This document shows positions 17,987-26,797 of a stretch of 64,000 bases of DNA, piece after piece. The stretch is taken from the NCBI RefSeq assembly GCF_004349355.1, contig NZ_SMFK01000001.1, forward strand, positions 310,001-374,000, in the 5' to 3' direction. The stretch comes from Flavobacterium cellulosilyticum (GTDB lineage: Bacteria; Bacteroidota; Bacteroidia; Flavobacteriales; Flavobacteriaceae). The position numbers were made by a program, and so were the translations under genes. Each line of letters opens with the position of its first letter. Within the stretch, counting starts at the first letter, position 1. A model generated the notes under the pieces. The model ran no database searches. It was not told where the DNA came from and saw nothing but the letters and a program-made list of their open reading frames with translations.

Positions 17987-18289
17987 TTATCTTTTTTTGT
18001 TTTGTTGTGAAGTAATGCAAGTAATAAAACCTGTTAGTGAAATATTTAACCAAAATTGCCAATTTGTTTTGTCGAAGAAAGTTACGATTAATGAAATAAT
18101 TGTAAATGTGATTAGAGCTATAAAAGGTGTCAGATACTTTTTAATTTTTTTGATTTTATTTATTCGTCCAGTCTTATTCTTTTTTTGAAAAACAGTCACA
18201 CCATAGTCCGTGATGTTATTAGTCGTTTTGTCGTAGACAGCCCAACCGATAGAATTTGTTCCTAAATCAAGTCCTAAAATTCGTCCCAT
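17987..18289 (-). CDS. Mini-protein: Cas9 RuvC-I N-terminus fused to two membrane helices
   Basis: 100 residues. The first ~35, MGRILGLDLGTNSIGWAVYD followed by KTTNNITDYGVTVFQ, are a near-perfect match to the N-terminus of Bacteroidota type II-C Cas9, including the RuvC-I Asp in GLDLGTNSIGW. Cas9 then continues with an Arg-rich bridge helix. Here a short Lys-rich linker instead leads into two hydrophobic helices (about 52-68 and 74-92) and a basic tail QQNKKR. The frame is intact and no other Cas9 piece lies downstream. It is either a true chimeric protein or a captured fragment that found a new use. A CAAAGATA box (TAnnTTTG on the minus strand) lies ~35 bases upstream. Confidence 0.75.
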   Translation of the reverse strand: MGRILGLDLGTNSIGWAVYDKTTNNITDYGVTVFQKKNKTGRINKIKKIKKYLTPFIALITFTIISLIVTFFDKTNWQFWLNISLTGFITCITSQQNKKR

Positions 18290-18320
18290 TTGTTTTTATA
18301 ATTAAAGATTAAAAATATAG

Positions 18321-18328
18321 CAAAGATA
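18321..18328 (-). promoter_or_regulatory. Possible -7 box of the Cas9-like mini-gene
   Basis: CAAAGATA on the plus strand reads TATCTTTG on the minus strand, matching the Bacteroidota -7 consensus TAnnTTTG. It lies ~32 bases before the start codon. No clear TTTG -33 box is at the right distance, so this is tentative. Confidence 0.35.
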
Positions 18329-18461
18329 ATTATTAACAAAATGAAGTAAATGAAGACGTAAATTTAGAAATACTTGAACTAAAAGAAGATTTTGGTGCGG
18401 ATGAGTGAATGGAGATAGTGTATTTTTTTATTGGGCTTAAATCAAAATAAGAAGCAACTTT

Positions 18462-19139
18462 TTACCACTGTAAATCTTCATAGTTAACATTGTCGTCATT
18501 AAGCTCTAATGCGGATATTTTACAATCAAACTGCTTTGCAGATTTTTCAAGAGATTTTTCATATGTACTATATTCATCAGTATAGTTACATGCCGTTTTT
18601 AATAAATTAGGTAATTGCCTAAAAGATTTTTTTCCTCTTGGCATACAAAAGTATTCAGCATTTATACGTCTCATGTATAAATATAAATTAGGATTCCCAC
18701 TATAAATATTCCCCTTTATATAATTGGACAAAACACTAGCGCCTTGGGGATCATAAGAAAACATAGCTTTCTCAAACCAATATTCTAATTGCATCAAAAT
18801 AGATTGATCAAGTTCCGAAATACTATAATAACGAGTATTATAACGAAGTGCAGAAATAACAAAAAGGAGATGAATCCAAGAAAGTTGACATCCATAATAT
18901 TTGCTTTCCGAAAAAATATAATAACCATGTTCACTAATCAGTCTTGACTCTTCATAACTTTTTCTTACTTCATAAGAAAAACTACTAATGATTTTATCTC
19001 TTGACTCAAAACCATCGTTATTGAGGTTACTTTCTTTGTTCCATAAGTTAGCAGTTACCTCGTATAGCAATGTTAAATCATCATAATTTCCCCATAGCTC
19101 TACACCAAGTCCTTTTTTAGTAGGTTTTATAAATAACAT
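18462..19139 (-). CDS. DUF6904-like protein
   Basis: 225 residues with no signal peptide. The start MLFIKPTKKGLGVELWGNYD and the following DLTLLYEVTANLW match a family that I remember as DUF6904. The middle is rich in aromatic residues and predicted helical (YYGCQLSWIHLLFVISALRY), and the C-terminal part contains MPRGKKSFRQLPNLLKTACN. Function unknown. It is likely a single-gene transcript, since about 170 bases separate it from the Cas9-like mini-gene downstream. Confidence 0.65.
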   Translation of the reverse strand: MLFIKPTKKGLGVELWGNYDDLTLLYEVTANLWNKESNLNNDGFESRDKIISSFSYEVRKSYEESRLISEHGYYIFSESKYYGCQLSWIHLLFVISALRYNTRYYSISELDQSILMQLEYWFEKAMFSYDPQGASVLSNYIKGNIYSGNPNLYLYMRRINAEYFCMPRGKKSFRQLPNLLKTACNYTDEYSTYEKSLEKSAKQFDCKISALELNDDNVNYEDLQW

Positions 19140-19208
19140 ATTTATTTAGTTTTTAATTCTTTGATTGGTTATGCCACATGAGGATAATATCCCTAAACTT
19201 GTTTTTCT

Positions 19209-19691
19209 TTACTCTTGATTGCCTAAGAACATTTTCCCAATTAAAGTTAACTTGTATTTTTGATCTGGTGCTGTTGGATTTTGCGGGTTTGTTTTCTCAA
19301 TCCATTGTAATTGTTCCAATGGTTTTACATAGTTATCCCAGAATGTTTTCTTGTTTGCATAACCAACCGCTGTCATTATATCTTCTAGTGTCATTGACTC
19401 TCCAATTAGAGACAAAATCGCAATTATGTATCTTATTTTTTTATGGATAAGCTCGGTACTTTTTTGAGACCAACTTGGTACCTTTTTAATTGTATCTTTA
19501 TCAATAGATTGATTTCTAGACCAATCAAGATTGGATAGCTTGGTGCCTTTTTGTGTCCAACTCGGCACCAAATGCAAAAGACAAGTTTCCCAAGAAGCTT
19601 TAGCCAGTTCCTGCTCGATGTAAATTTTGCTTAATGAAATTTCCAAATGAGAAGTATATTCGGCATTTAATTCGAGCCAATTTAGCCATTC
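19209..19691 (-). pseudogene. C-terminal winged-helix fragment, probably truncated
   Basis: The frame is open from ~19691 to the stop at 19209 but has no ATG; the only starts are rare codons (a TTG at 19646). It encodes YAKEWLNWLELNAEYTSHLE, then two copies of a VPSW-Q-T-L phrase (LVPSWTQKGTKL, KVPSWSQKSTEL), then a C-terminal winged helix (IIAILSLIGESMTLEDIMTA, KYKLTLIGKMFL). This layout is typical of the tail of Fic or AAA_4-type proteins, so it is probably the end of a longer gene whose front was lost. A small functional protein from the TTG start is less likely. Confidence 0.5.
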
Positions 19692-19803
19692 TTTAGCATA
19701 AGGTTATAATGTTGCTTAATTAATTACATTTCTTGCTTACCCTTTGTAAACCTTTATAAACAAAGGAAATAAACTCATTATATATCCCTTGCTTAGCTAA
19801 AGC

Positions 19804-21261
19804 CTAATGTTTTTTAAACATATAAATTGCATTTTTATCTCTTTGTTTTTCACTTATGCGATCCAATAATCCTTCCTCTTGAAACTTATTGACGTACGAG
19901 CGAATAGTATTGATATTGATTGCAGTAAATTTTGTCAACTCATCAATTGTGGCTTGGTGATTTAAAAATAAATAATTGAAAATACTCCTTTGAGTTACAT
20001 TATACAATTCCCAATTTTTTTCAATTTTTTCTATCACAGAGTCATGAATAGTTTTGGAATGTTCGCTTATTTTATTTCTAAGTATCAAATAAACATTTCC
20101 ATTCTCTTCTTTGTATTCTGGAATAGATAGCATCGATTTTTCCATCGATTCATAGATTCGAGAGACACCTTCATTGAGCTGTCTAACATATCCCATGTCT
20201 TCAAGTACTCTGGCTATTCGTGGATTTCTAGCAAAACGCTCTGTTTTAATGTTTTGAATCGTAACTTGTGAAGGGAGGGGGCCACTATTACTGATTTCTA
20301 ATCTGTCATCAAAGTGTTTTATGTAAATCGCACTCCCTTGTACATTATATGAACGGTGGCACATGGCGTTTACAACACCTTCCAACCAAGCCTCTTCTGG
20401 ATATTCGGGTACTTTTCTAAACTTACCTTCTTCCATATCCAAAAAATAATAATCTCTAAATGAGGCTCTAAGAAAGGTTCTCAATTCACTAATAAGTCTT
20501 GGGATATTATTTTCAAATCGCTCATCTTTTACCACATTATGGTTTACTCCAGTTAATGCCGCTATACCATCATAGCGTATGTAACGAACGGATGCAGAGG
20601 GAATATACTTCTCAGGATCTTTTGCAAATAATAATATAGAGGCATTTTTTAATGCATAACCATTTTCATTCTTTTTTGCTAGGTAGCGTTTTGTCAAAAG
20701 ATCAAGAACTTCGCCGTTATAATTTAATTTTGCTTTGTATTCATTCAATAAGTCCTGGTCTAAATCGGCAAAATCAAAATCGGCAACAATCTCTTCCTCA
20801 AAGCGTCTTATACTTTTATCATATTCTAGTTTCTTTATCCTATCCCTGTTTAGTTTTCTGTTTGTATCTAATACCCTCAAGAAGACATCCTCATTATCTT
20901 TTCTACAAAAAATACGTTCCAATTCTTGTTCAACGTGAAATAGTAATATAAGATTCCCATTTACCTCAACTTCCTCAAGCTCTATATTACAAGCTGGCTG
21001 AATGAAATCGAAAATCAGTGTTCGGTAGCCATCAAGCTTTTCGCCTAAATTTCGCAAATCTTGAAATTCCCCATTATCTGAAACTCCAAAGACTAAAACG
21101 CCACCATCTGCATTGAGCATGCCAATCAATTCTTCGGCAATCTTCGTTGGTTTTATGTCTTTTTCTCCTAATCCTTTACGTTCAAAATACTGATTTTCTT
21201 TTTGGGTCCGCAAATACGTTTCTGTAATCAATGAGTTTTTACTCGAGATAGGTGTATTCAT
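19804..21261 (-). CDS. Schlafen/AlbA_2-domain ATP-binding regulator
   Basis: 485 residues. The N-terminal AlbA_2/Schlafen-type domain is clear from ENQYFERKGLGEKDIKPTKI, then ELIGMLNADGGVLVFGVSDN. A GHKL-type ATP-binding region follows around residues 290-380 (EEAWLEGVVNAMCHRSYNVQ, LEISNSGPLPSQVT). The C-terminus is a winged helix (FNYLFLNHQATIDELTKFTA). Such proteins are usually annotated as putative transcriptional regulators or RNA/DNA-binding ATPases and are frequent on mobile elements. The gene stands alone between short repeats of CTTGCTTA. Its target is unknown. Confidence 0.85.
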   Translation of the reverse strand: MNTPISSKNSLITETYLRTQKENQYFERKGLGEKDIKPTKIAEELIGMLNADGGVLVFGVSDNGEFQDLRNLGEKLDGYRTLIFDFIQPACNIELEEVEVNGNLILLFHVEQELERIFCRKDNEDVFLRVLDTNRKLNRDRIKKLEYDKSIRRFEEEIVADFDFADLDQDLLNEYKAKLNYNGEVLDLLTKRYLAKKNENGYALKNASILLFAKDPEKYIPSASVRYIRYDGIAALTGVNHNVVKDERFENNIPRLISELRTFLRASFRDYYFLDMEEGKFRKVPEYPEEAWLEGVVNAMCHRSYNVQGSAIYIKHFDDRLEISNSGPLPSQVTIQNIKTERFARNPRIARVLEDMGYVRQLNEGVSRIYESMEKSMLSIPEYKEENGNVYLILRNKISEHSKTIHDSVIEKIEKNWELYNVTQRSIFNYLFLNHQATIDELTKFTAININTIRSYVNKFQEEGLLDRISEKQRDKNAIYMFKKH

Positions 21262-21657
21262 TCTTGCTAATTTAATCTATTTTATTGTTTATACTTTGAA
21301 ACCCTTTTATTTTACTGGGTTTTTAGTTAGTTCACTTACCTTGCTTAGCGTTATGTAAAACTTGCTTACCATTAAAATCTTAACCGATACTCATACCCCT
21401 AAAACTGACCCGAAGTGAGGACATTTCGGAAAGCTGTTAGGGGCTCCGTTTTCCTGATGTAAATTTACTTTGGTAAAACACCCATATGTTCTCTGATTTT
21501 ATGTGGTATTGTTCCTAACCGTTCCCTGTAATCTACCAAATGCGAATTACACCATTATCATCTTTACCAATGAAAATAAAACAACAAATATTAAAATTCT
21601 AATCAAAAACATATGTTTTTTTTAATTTTGAGTTATTGTTAATATTTTATAAAATTT
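21262..21657. other. Intergenic region after the Srf-like operon
   Basis: 396 bases between the last operon gene and the AlbA_2 gene. It contains two CTTGCTTA motifs (21340, 21361) and a nested inverted repeat: CCCCTAA/TTAGGGG (21396-21402, 21437-21443) around CCGAA/TTCGG. The hairpin has no T run, so it is not a classic terminator. Confidence 0.45.
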
Positions 21658-23745
21658 TTAAAATTTTCTGATTGCACGGACATACATTAAAGCACTTTTT
21701 GAACTGGAACTATTTCCGGTTCCAGTACTAAAATTAATACTATATGCTGTGGTTGAACTTGCTTGTGAAGAACTCCAATAAGAAACTGCGCTAAAGCCAC
21801 CGATAGTTGTTTGATTTAAGTATAGTTTAGTTAGATCAGTATAACTTGGTAAGTACCAATCTGTATATCCACCTGATGATAAATTATTACAGAGAGCTGC
21901 CGCAATTGTTGTAGTTGAGCAACTACCAATAATTGCTGATGTATTTGCCAATCCTGTTCCCAATGTTGTACTAGTTCCAGTTATTGATGTTCCTGAACAA
22001 CCCCATTGAGCACCAGCACTTTGATTTGATGTAGTTGCAATTAAACCATGTGTTTGACCTGCGATATAACCACTATCACCTGAAACAAATATATAGGCAA
22101 TTATACCTCCTTGATAAGATTGGCCCACTGATAAGTTGGGAAGCGTAATAAATGATATTGTATTACCATAGGCAGTACCAACACTATTTGTTGAATAAGC
22201 TCTTACATAGTATGTTGTGTTTGCTGTTAAACCAGTTAATGAACTTGTAAAAGAACCTATCCCAGAACCGTTATCAGTTGTACTATTAAAAATTGTTGGG
22301 CTTGATGTCGAGCTACTCCAACAAACACCATGCGATGTAATTGAGGCACCACCATCACCTGTAATTGTCCCTCCGCTACTGGCTGTGTTTTGAGAAATAG
22401 AGGATATGCTTGTAGTACTAATTCCTGTTGGAATTGTTGCTGATAATGTTGTAAACGATATTACTGAACCATAACTAGTTCCAGCACTATTTGTGGCATA
22501 AGCTCTAACATAATAAGTTGTATTTGCAGTTAAACCAGATAAAGAACTTGTAAAAGAACCTATACCAGAACCATCTACAGTTTTAGAATTTGTGATTGTA
22601 GGACTTGAAGTTATATTGCTCCAGCAAACCCCTCGAGAGGTTACAGACGCACCCCCATCATTAGAAATATTACCTCCACTAGTTGCAGTTGTTTGAGTTA
22701 TTGATGATATTGTGTTCGTAGTTACACCCGTTGGAATAGTTGCAGACAAAGTTCTAACTGAAATAGCTGGTCCATAAGCTGTACCAACACTATTTGTCGC
22801 ATAAGCTCTAACATAATAGGTTGTATTTGCTGATAATCCAGTTAATGAACTTGTAAATGTTCCTAATCCTGTGCCGTCCACTGTTTTAGAATTTAGTATT
22901 GTTGGACTTGTTGTTGTATTGCTCCAACAAACACCACGGGAAGTAACTGTAGCTCCACTTTCACTAGTCACATTTCCTCCGCTAATTGCAGTTGTTTGGG
23001 TAATAAATGTTGCAGTTGTTGTTATTGAAACTACTGGAATGGTTGCAGATGTGGTAGTAAAGGATTTTACATCACCGTAAGCTGTTCCAACACCATTTGT
23101 TGCATAGGCTCTTATGTAATATAATGTATTGGGAGTTAAGTTAGTTAAAGAGCTTGAATATTGTCCAATTCCAGTTCCATCATTAGTTTTTGTGTCAGTA
23201 ATAGTTGGAATTGTATTTGTTTTACTAAAACACACACCTCGACTAGTAACATTTGAAGCTCCACTATTTGTTATAGTTCCTCCAGCAACTGCTGTGGTTT
23301 GTGTTATAAATCCAACTGCTGTTGTAGAAGAAATTATTGGAATAGTAGCCGCTTGTGTTGTGAAACTGATTTCATTTCCATAAGCAGTTCCATAGCCATT
23401 GGTAGCATAAGCTCTTGCAAAATAGGTAGTACTCGGAGCTAGATTGATTAAAGCGCAAGTGAAACTACCTAAAGTTGATTGTGTGTCCGGGGTTTTAGTT
23501 CCTGAAATAGTTGGATTATTATTTATACTATAGCAAATTCCTCTAGACGAAAGGCTTGCGCCATTATCAGTTATTACTTTTCCAGAAACCATTGCTGTAG
23601 TTTGTAAAACATCGCTAAACTCTAACGTTTTTACTGCATTTTCCGACTTTCCATAATCAAATTCTTCCGTACAACTATATAATAAAAGGATACTTATAAG
23701 TGTTGTAAATAGAATTTTTACGTTATTTATTATTGTTTTTTTCAT
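21658..23745 (-). CDS. Repeat-rich lipoprotein with C-terminal Fib_succ/DUF1566-type domain
   Basis: About 695 residues from the preferred start at 23745 (an upstream ATG at 23769 only adds IYIKIFK). The lipobox ISILLLYSC anchors it to a membrane. Five ~90-residue fibronectin-III-like repeats follow, each with TSRGVCWS-type and TYYVRAYATNSVGTAYG-type phrases. The C-terminal ~170 residues (GQSYQGGIIAYIF, GGYTDWYLPSYTDL, SYWSSSQ, LMYVRAIRKF) match a DUF1566/Lcl-like adhesive domain. It is the last gene of the Srf-like operon, 30 bases after the previous stop counted from 23745 (6 from 23769). It probably forms the surface or outer membrane face of the system. Confidence 0.85.
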   Translation of the reverse strand: MKKTIINNVKILFTTLISILLLYSCTEEFDYGKSENAVKTLEFSDVLQTTAMVSGKVITDNGASLSSRGICYSINNNPTISGTKTPDTQSTLGSFTCALINLAPSTTYFARAYATNGYGTAYGNEISFTTQAATIPIISSTTAVGFITQTTAVAGGTITNSGASNVTSRGVCFSKTNTIPTITDTKTNDGTGIGQYSSSLTNLTPNTLYYIRAYATNGVGTAYGDVKSFTTTSATIPVVSITTTATFITQTTAISGGNVTSESGATVTSRGVCWSNTTTSPTILNSKTVDGTGLGTFTSSLTGLSANTTYYVRAYATNSVGTAYGPAISVRTLSATIPTGVTTNTISSITQTTATSGGNISNDGGASVTSRGVCWSNITSSPTITNSKTVDGSGIGSFTSSLSGLTANTTYYVRAYATNSAGTSYGSVISFTTLSATIPTGISTTSISSISQNTASSGGTITGDGGASITSHGVCWSSSTSSPTIFNSTTDNGSGIGSFTSSLTGLTANTTYYVRAYSTNSVGTAYGNTISFITLPNLSVGQSYQGGIIAYIFVSGDSGYIAGQTHGLIATTSNQSAGAQWGCSGTSITGTSTTLGTGLANTSAIIGSCSTTTIAAALCNNLSSGGYTDWYLPSYTDLTKLYLNQTTIGGFSAVSYWSSSQASSTTAYSINFSTGTGNSSSSKSALMYVRAIRKF

Positions 23746-23775
23746 TTTAAATATTTTTATATAAATCAAACTAAC

Positions 23776-24945
23776 TTAGTATGAATACTTCTTTTTAAGA
23801 TTAAATGATATTCCAAAAGTTATTTCAGGTTTGTAAAATGCTTTATCAACATCCATAAAAGAGACCCCACCATTGATATTAATAACTCTGCTGATTCGTA
23901 ACATTAATCCTGAAGTTGCTACCAAATAACCCGTTTTTTCCAGAGATAAAGTGCCTGCATAATCGTTTCGGAGTATTTTGTCATAATAGCCATAACCAAC
24001 GCCAATATTTAAGTAAAATCGGTTGAAGAGTTTAAAGTTTGGACCTAAGTCAATTTCTGTTTTGTTCTCAATACCTGAACCATTAAGAATTTCTTCTTCA
24101 GAAGTATTACTAGTTCTAGCTGAAATATGAAAACCAACAGTTCTCTTACCACCTCTTTCATAAAGTAAACCATATTTTGCTATTTCTCCGCTCTGGAAAC
24201 CTAGACTTGAAAATGAGGATAATTTTTGTCTGTCTTTCCCCTTTCTTGAAGATGTTGGTTCTGGACTGTATGGAGTTGTTTGATTAGTTGTACTCTCTTT
24301 TATTTCACTGTTAATAAAATACATTTCATTGATATATCCAATTTTTCCATTGTATTCAACTTTGTAATAGCCGCTAGTTGTTAAACCTAAAATATTTACT
24401 TGTGTTCCAGTGGGCAGAGTATAAATTGTATTAGAAACTGGACTATCTAATTTCCTCATTTTTGCTTCACTTTTTAAAATATTAGTTTTAATTGTACTTT
24501 TTGCTACTTGTGAACTACTTTGAACAGGAGCAGTAGTAGGGTAAGAAGATGGAGTAGAAATAGGATTGTTTTTGTTTAATCTTGTTGTTTCTGCTTCGTT
24601 TATTTTAGTATTGCATTTCTCTATTTGGGTTATGGCAAAGTTGTCTTTAGGATTTGAATCCAATATAAATTGATAATTTTCTTTCGCTTTTATATAGTTT
24701 AGAGTTGCAAATGCTTGATTGGCTATTTTTAAATTTTCTTTACACAATTTAGCTTTTTGAATTTTTATTTCACCAAATTGCATATCTGTTTCACTAGCTG
24801 CTGACTTATATAATTCTTTGTATTTGGTTTCAGCACAAGTGTAGTTACCCTCATCAAAACATTTATCTCCTTCTTTATAATAGTTTTGGGAATAAGTTGT
24901 ATATGAACATATTATTATAAAAATTAATATTATATATTGTTTCAT
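23776..24945 (-). CDS. Outer-membrane barrel protein with TPR-like and SH3 domains
   Basis: 389 residues with a signal peptide (QYIILIFIIICSYTTYSQ). A TPR-like region follows (20-115: CFDEGNYTCAETKYKELY, YIKAKENYQFILDSNPKD), then a linker, then a bacterial SH3 domain (~150-210: NTIYTLPTGTQVNILGL, GYYKVEYNGKIGYINEMYF). The C-terminal ~150 residues are beta-strand rich with alternating aromatic residues and end in FGISFNLKKKYSY, as for an outer membrane beta-barrel. The SH3 domain may bind peptidoglycan. It starts one base after the previous gene ends, so it is part of the operon. Confidence 0.8.
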   Translation of the reverse strand: MKQYIILIFIIICSYTTYSQNYYKEGDKCFDEGNYTCAETKYKELYKSAASETDMQFGEIKIQKAKLCKENLKIANQAFATLNYIKAKENYQFILDSNPKDNFAITQIEKCNTKINEAETTRLNKNNPISTPSSYPTTAPVQSSSQVAKSTIKTNILKSEAKMRKLDSPVSNTIYTLPTGTQVNILGLTTSGYYKVEYNGKIGYINEMYFINSEIKESTTNQTTPYSPEPTSSRKGKDRQKLSSFSSLGFQSGEIAKYGLLYERGGKRTVGFHISARTSNTSEEEILNGSGIENKTEIDLGPNFKLFNRFYLNIGVGYGYYDKILRNDYAGTLSLEKTGYLVATSGLMLRISRVININGGVSFMDVDKAFYKPEITFGISFNLKKKYSY

Positions 24946-24946
24946 T

Positions 24947-25858
24947 TTATTTGTTTATTAATTTAGAAATGTCTTGATCAGGATTTGGAAACTTTATTTT
25001 TATAATTTGAAACGCTCTATCTGACAAGTAGGGATAATAAGAATTAATATCAGAGTTATAAATATAATCGGAAATTTCATTTAGAATTTTGTTTAATTTT
25101 TGTTTTTTAATAATTTCATCGTCACTTATATTAGATCCATTTTTGTCTATAGAGTTAATTTTAGCAATACAATCTTTAAACATCTTATCAATCAATTGAT
25201 AGTTTTCTATTTGATCCTTTAATTTATCAAGGAATACTGACTGTTGCTTAATTGTAAATAATTCGTTTTGAGTCTTTTTTGCTTTTTCAGCATCAAAGGG
25301 CTGGTCAAGCAATGATTTGGCCTCAAAATACTTTTTTAAATCAATAAAAATTTGCGTCAATGCATTATTTTCACCAATAAGTTGAAAATCACGTTCTACT
25401 GAGAATTTATTAGATAAAATAATTAAATCATCAAAATTTTTTCCTCTGTAAGTGTTAATTATTTTAGTCAAAATTTCACTTTTGGCTTTTTCTTTTTCAT
25501 CAAGTTTTTTTTGCTCACAAATCATTCTTTCCTGAGATATCTTTTGACTTAATTCCGTTTTTTGGTTTTTTAATAGAATTATAGAGTCGTTTTTTTGTTT
25601 AAGCAGATTATCTACCTTTCCCTTTTCTGTTTTAAATTTTTCTAATTTTGACAGCGTCAATTTTAAAATCTTTATAGAATCGTTTTTGTGTTTTAAAGTT
25701 TCGTTTTGAATTCTACAATTTTCTTTTTCAGTTTTAGTCACTTTTTTTAAACTATCAATGATAACAGCTTGTTTTCCTAATTCTTTTATTAAATCCTGTT
25801 GAGAAAAAACAGAGAATAAATTAAATAATACAAATACTATAGTAATTTTAATTTTCAT
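24947..25858 (-). CDS. Secreted coiled-coil protein
   Basis: 303 residues. A signal peptide (MKIKITIVFVLFNLFSVFSQ) is followed by a long coiled coil (about 25-125) in which Lys/Glu heptads alternate with phrases like KHKNDSIKIL and KQKNDSIILL. A helical C-terminal part has no known domain. It is probably periplasmic, perhaps a spacer or linker between inner and outer membrane parts. It lies between the outer membrane barrel gene and the membrane-anchored gene of the operon, with gaps of 1 and 24 bases. Confidence 0.8.
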   Translation of the reverse strand: MKIKITIVFVLFNLFSVFSQQDLIKELGKQAVIIDSLKKVTKTEKENCRIQNETLKHKNDSIKILKLTLSKLEKFKTEKGKVDNLLKQKNDSIILLKNQKTELSQKISQERMICEQKKLDEKEKAKSEILTKIINTYRGKNFDDLIILSNKFSVERDFQLIGENNALTQIFIDLKKYFEAKSLLDQPFDAEKAKKTQNELFTIKQQSVFLDKLKDQIENYQLIDKMFKDCIAKINSIDKNGSNISDDEIIKKQKLNKILNEISDYIYNSDINSYYPYLSDRAFQIIKIKFPNPDQDISKLINK

Positions 25859-25882
25859 AGTTTTTAGCTAATTTTAATGTGG

Positions 25883-26797
25883 TTATTCGAAAGATAAGTA
25901 AGCTTCTCTGCGATCGTAAATTAATTTATTCGATATAGTCTTATATCGTTCTTTATCATAAGTATAATTATTACAATTTATTTTAAAGTCTTCTAATTCC
26001 TTTTTTAATGGATTATAAATTATACTTTGGTATTCATTAAATGAAGTCAATTGAAATTGTTTGTATTTACCTGTCCATTTGTAAATTTTCGTATCTAAAT
26101 AAGTTAAATACGAATCGATTAATTTTTTTTTATTTGTATTCAATTCACTGTGTAATCGTGCACAATTATTCACGTAATTATTCTCTAGTTTATTTCTCTT
26201 ATAAGTATCCATACGAGCAATTTTCACTTTCAAATTTGAAAAAGGGAAATCAGCTGTTAGTTTATAATCTGAAAATAAAATATATTTTGATGTTGCAATG
26301 AAATTATTAATTTCATCATATTTGGCTAGAATTTGCTGGATTTTTGAAAAAGATTTATCATCGGGAGTACCTCTTTCAAGAAATTTAGATTTTCTTAATG
26401 TATTACATTCCTTCCTAATAAATGACAGGTCATTAATTTTCCATTCCGTTGTATTAAATACATTATAGGTCTGCTTAATAAACTTAGCTGTATATACAGA
26501 ATATAATTTTTTAGAAAGTATCTCTTTCCATTCATCGTTTTCAAATTTATTCTTACCTAAAAGCTTGTCTTTGTAGTAATCATCAATATAATACTTTACT
26601 TCATCGTATTTATCTTTACAAAATTTATTGTCAGGCAATGCACTAAGATTGCTAATTTCATTTTCAATACGAACAATAAAAGTATTATTTGATGGCGGTA
26701 CCTTATCAATTTCGGGAATGTCACCCATTGATTTTATTAAAAAATATGATAGTATACCGACTACTGCAATAGCCAAACTTATTTTAATTATTTTCAT
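25883..26797 (-). CDS. Membrane-anchored helical protein of the Srf-like operon
   Basis: 304 residues. One N-terminal membrane helix (IIKISLAIAVVGILSYFLIK) precedes a long, mostly helical soluble domain rich in Lys, Asp, Asn and Tyr (FCKDKYDEVKYYIDDYYKDK, NDEWKEILSKKLYSVYTAKF). The soluble part should face the periplasm. I recall similar proteins in other Bacteroidota next to related genes, but know no domain name. Its start overlaps the end of the preceding 859-residue gene by 4 bases, which points to translational coupling and a joint role. Confidence 0.75.
   Translation of the reverse strand: MKIIKISLAIAVVGILSYFLIKSMGDIPEIDKVPPSNNTFIVRIENEISNLSALPDNKFCKDKYDEVKYYIDDYYKDKLLGKNKFENDEWKEILSKKLYSVYTAKFIKQTYNVFNTTEWKINDLSFIRKECNTLRKSKFLERGTPDDKSFSKIQQILAKYDEINNFIATSKYILFSDYKLTADFPFSNLKVKIARMDTYKRNKLENNYVNNCARLHSELNTNKKKLIDSYLTYLDTKIYKWTGKYKQFQLTSFNEYQSIIYNPLKKELEDFKINCNNYTYDKERYKTISNKLIYDRREAYLSFE

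Noticed and set aside
17987..18289. Calling a CRISPR-Cas locus here
   Set aside because: Only ~35 residues of Cas9 are present; there is no cas1/cas2, no array of direct repeats and no tracrRNA that I can identify.
21396..21443. Nested inverted repeat as operon terminator
   Set aside because: There is no T run after either arm and it lies over 200 bases past the last operon gene.
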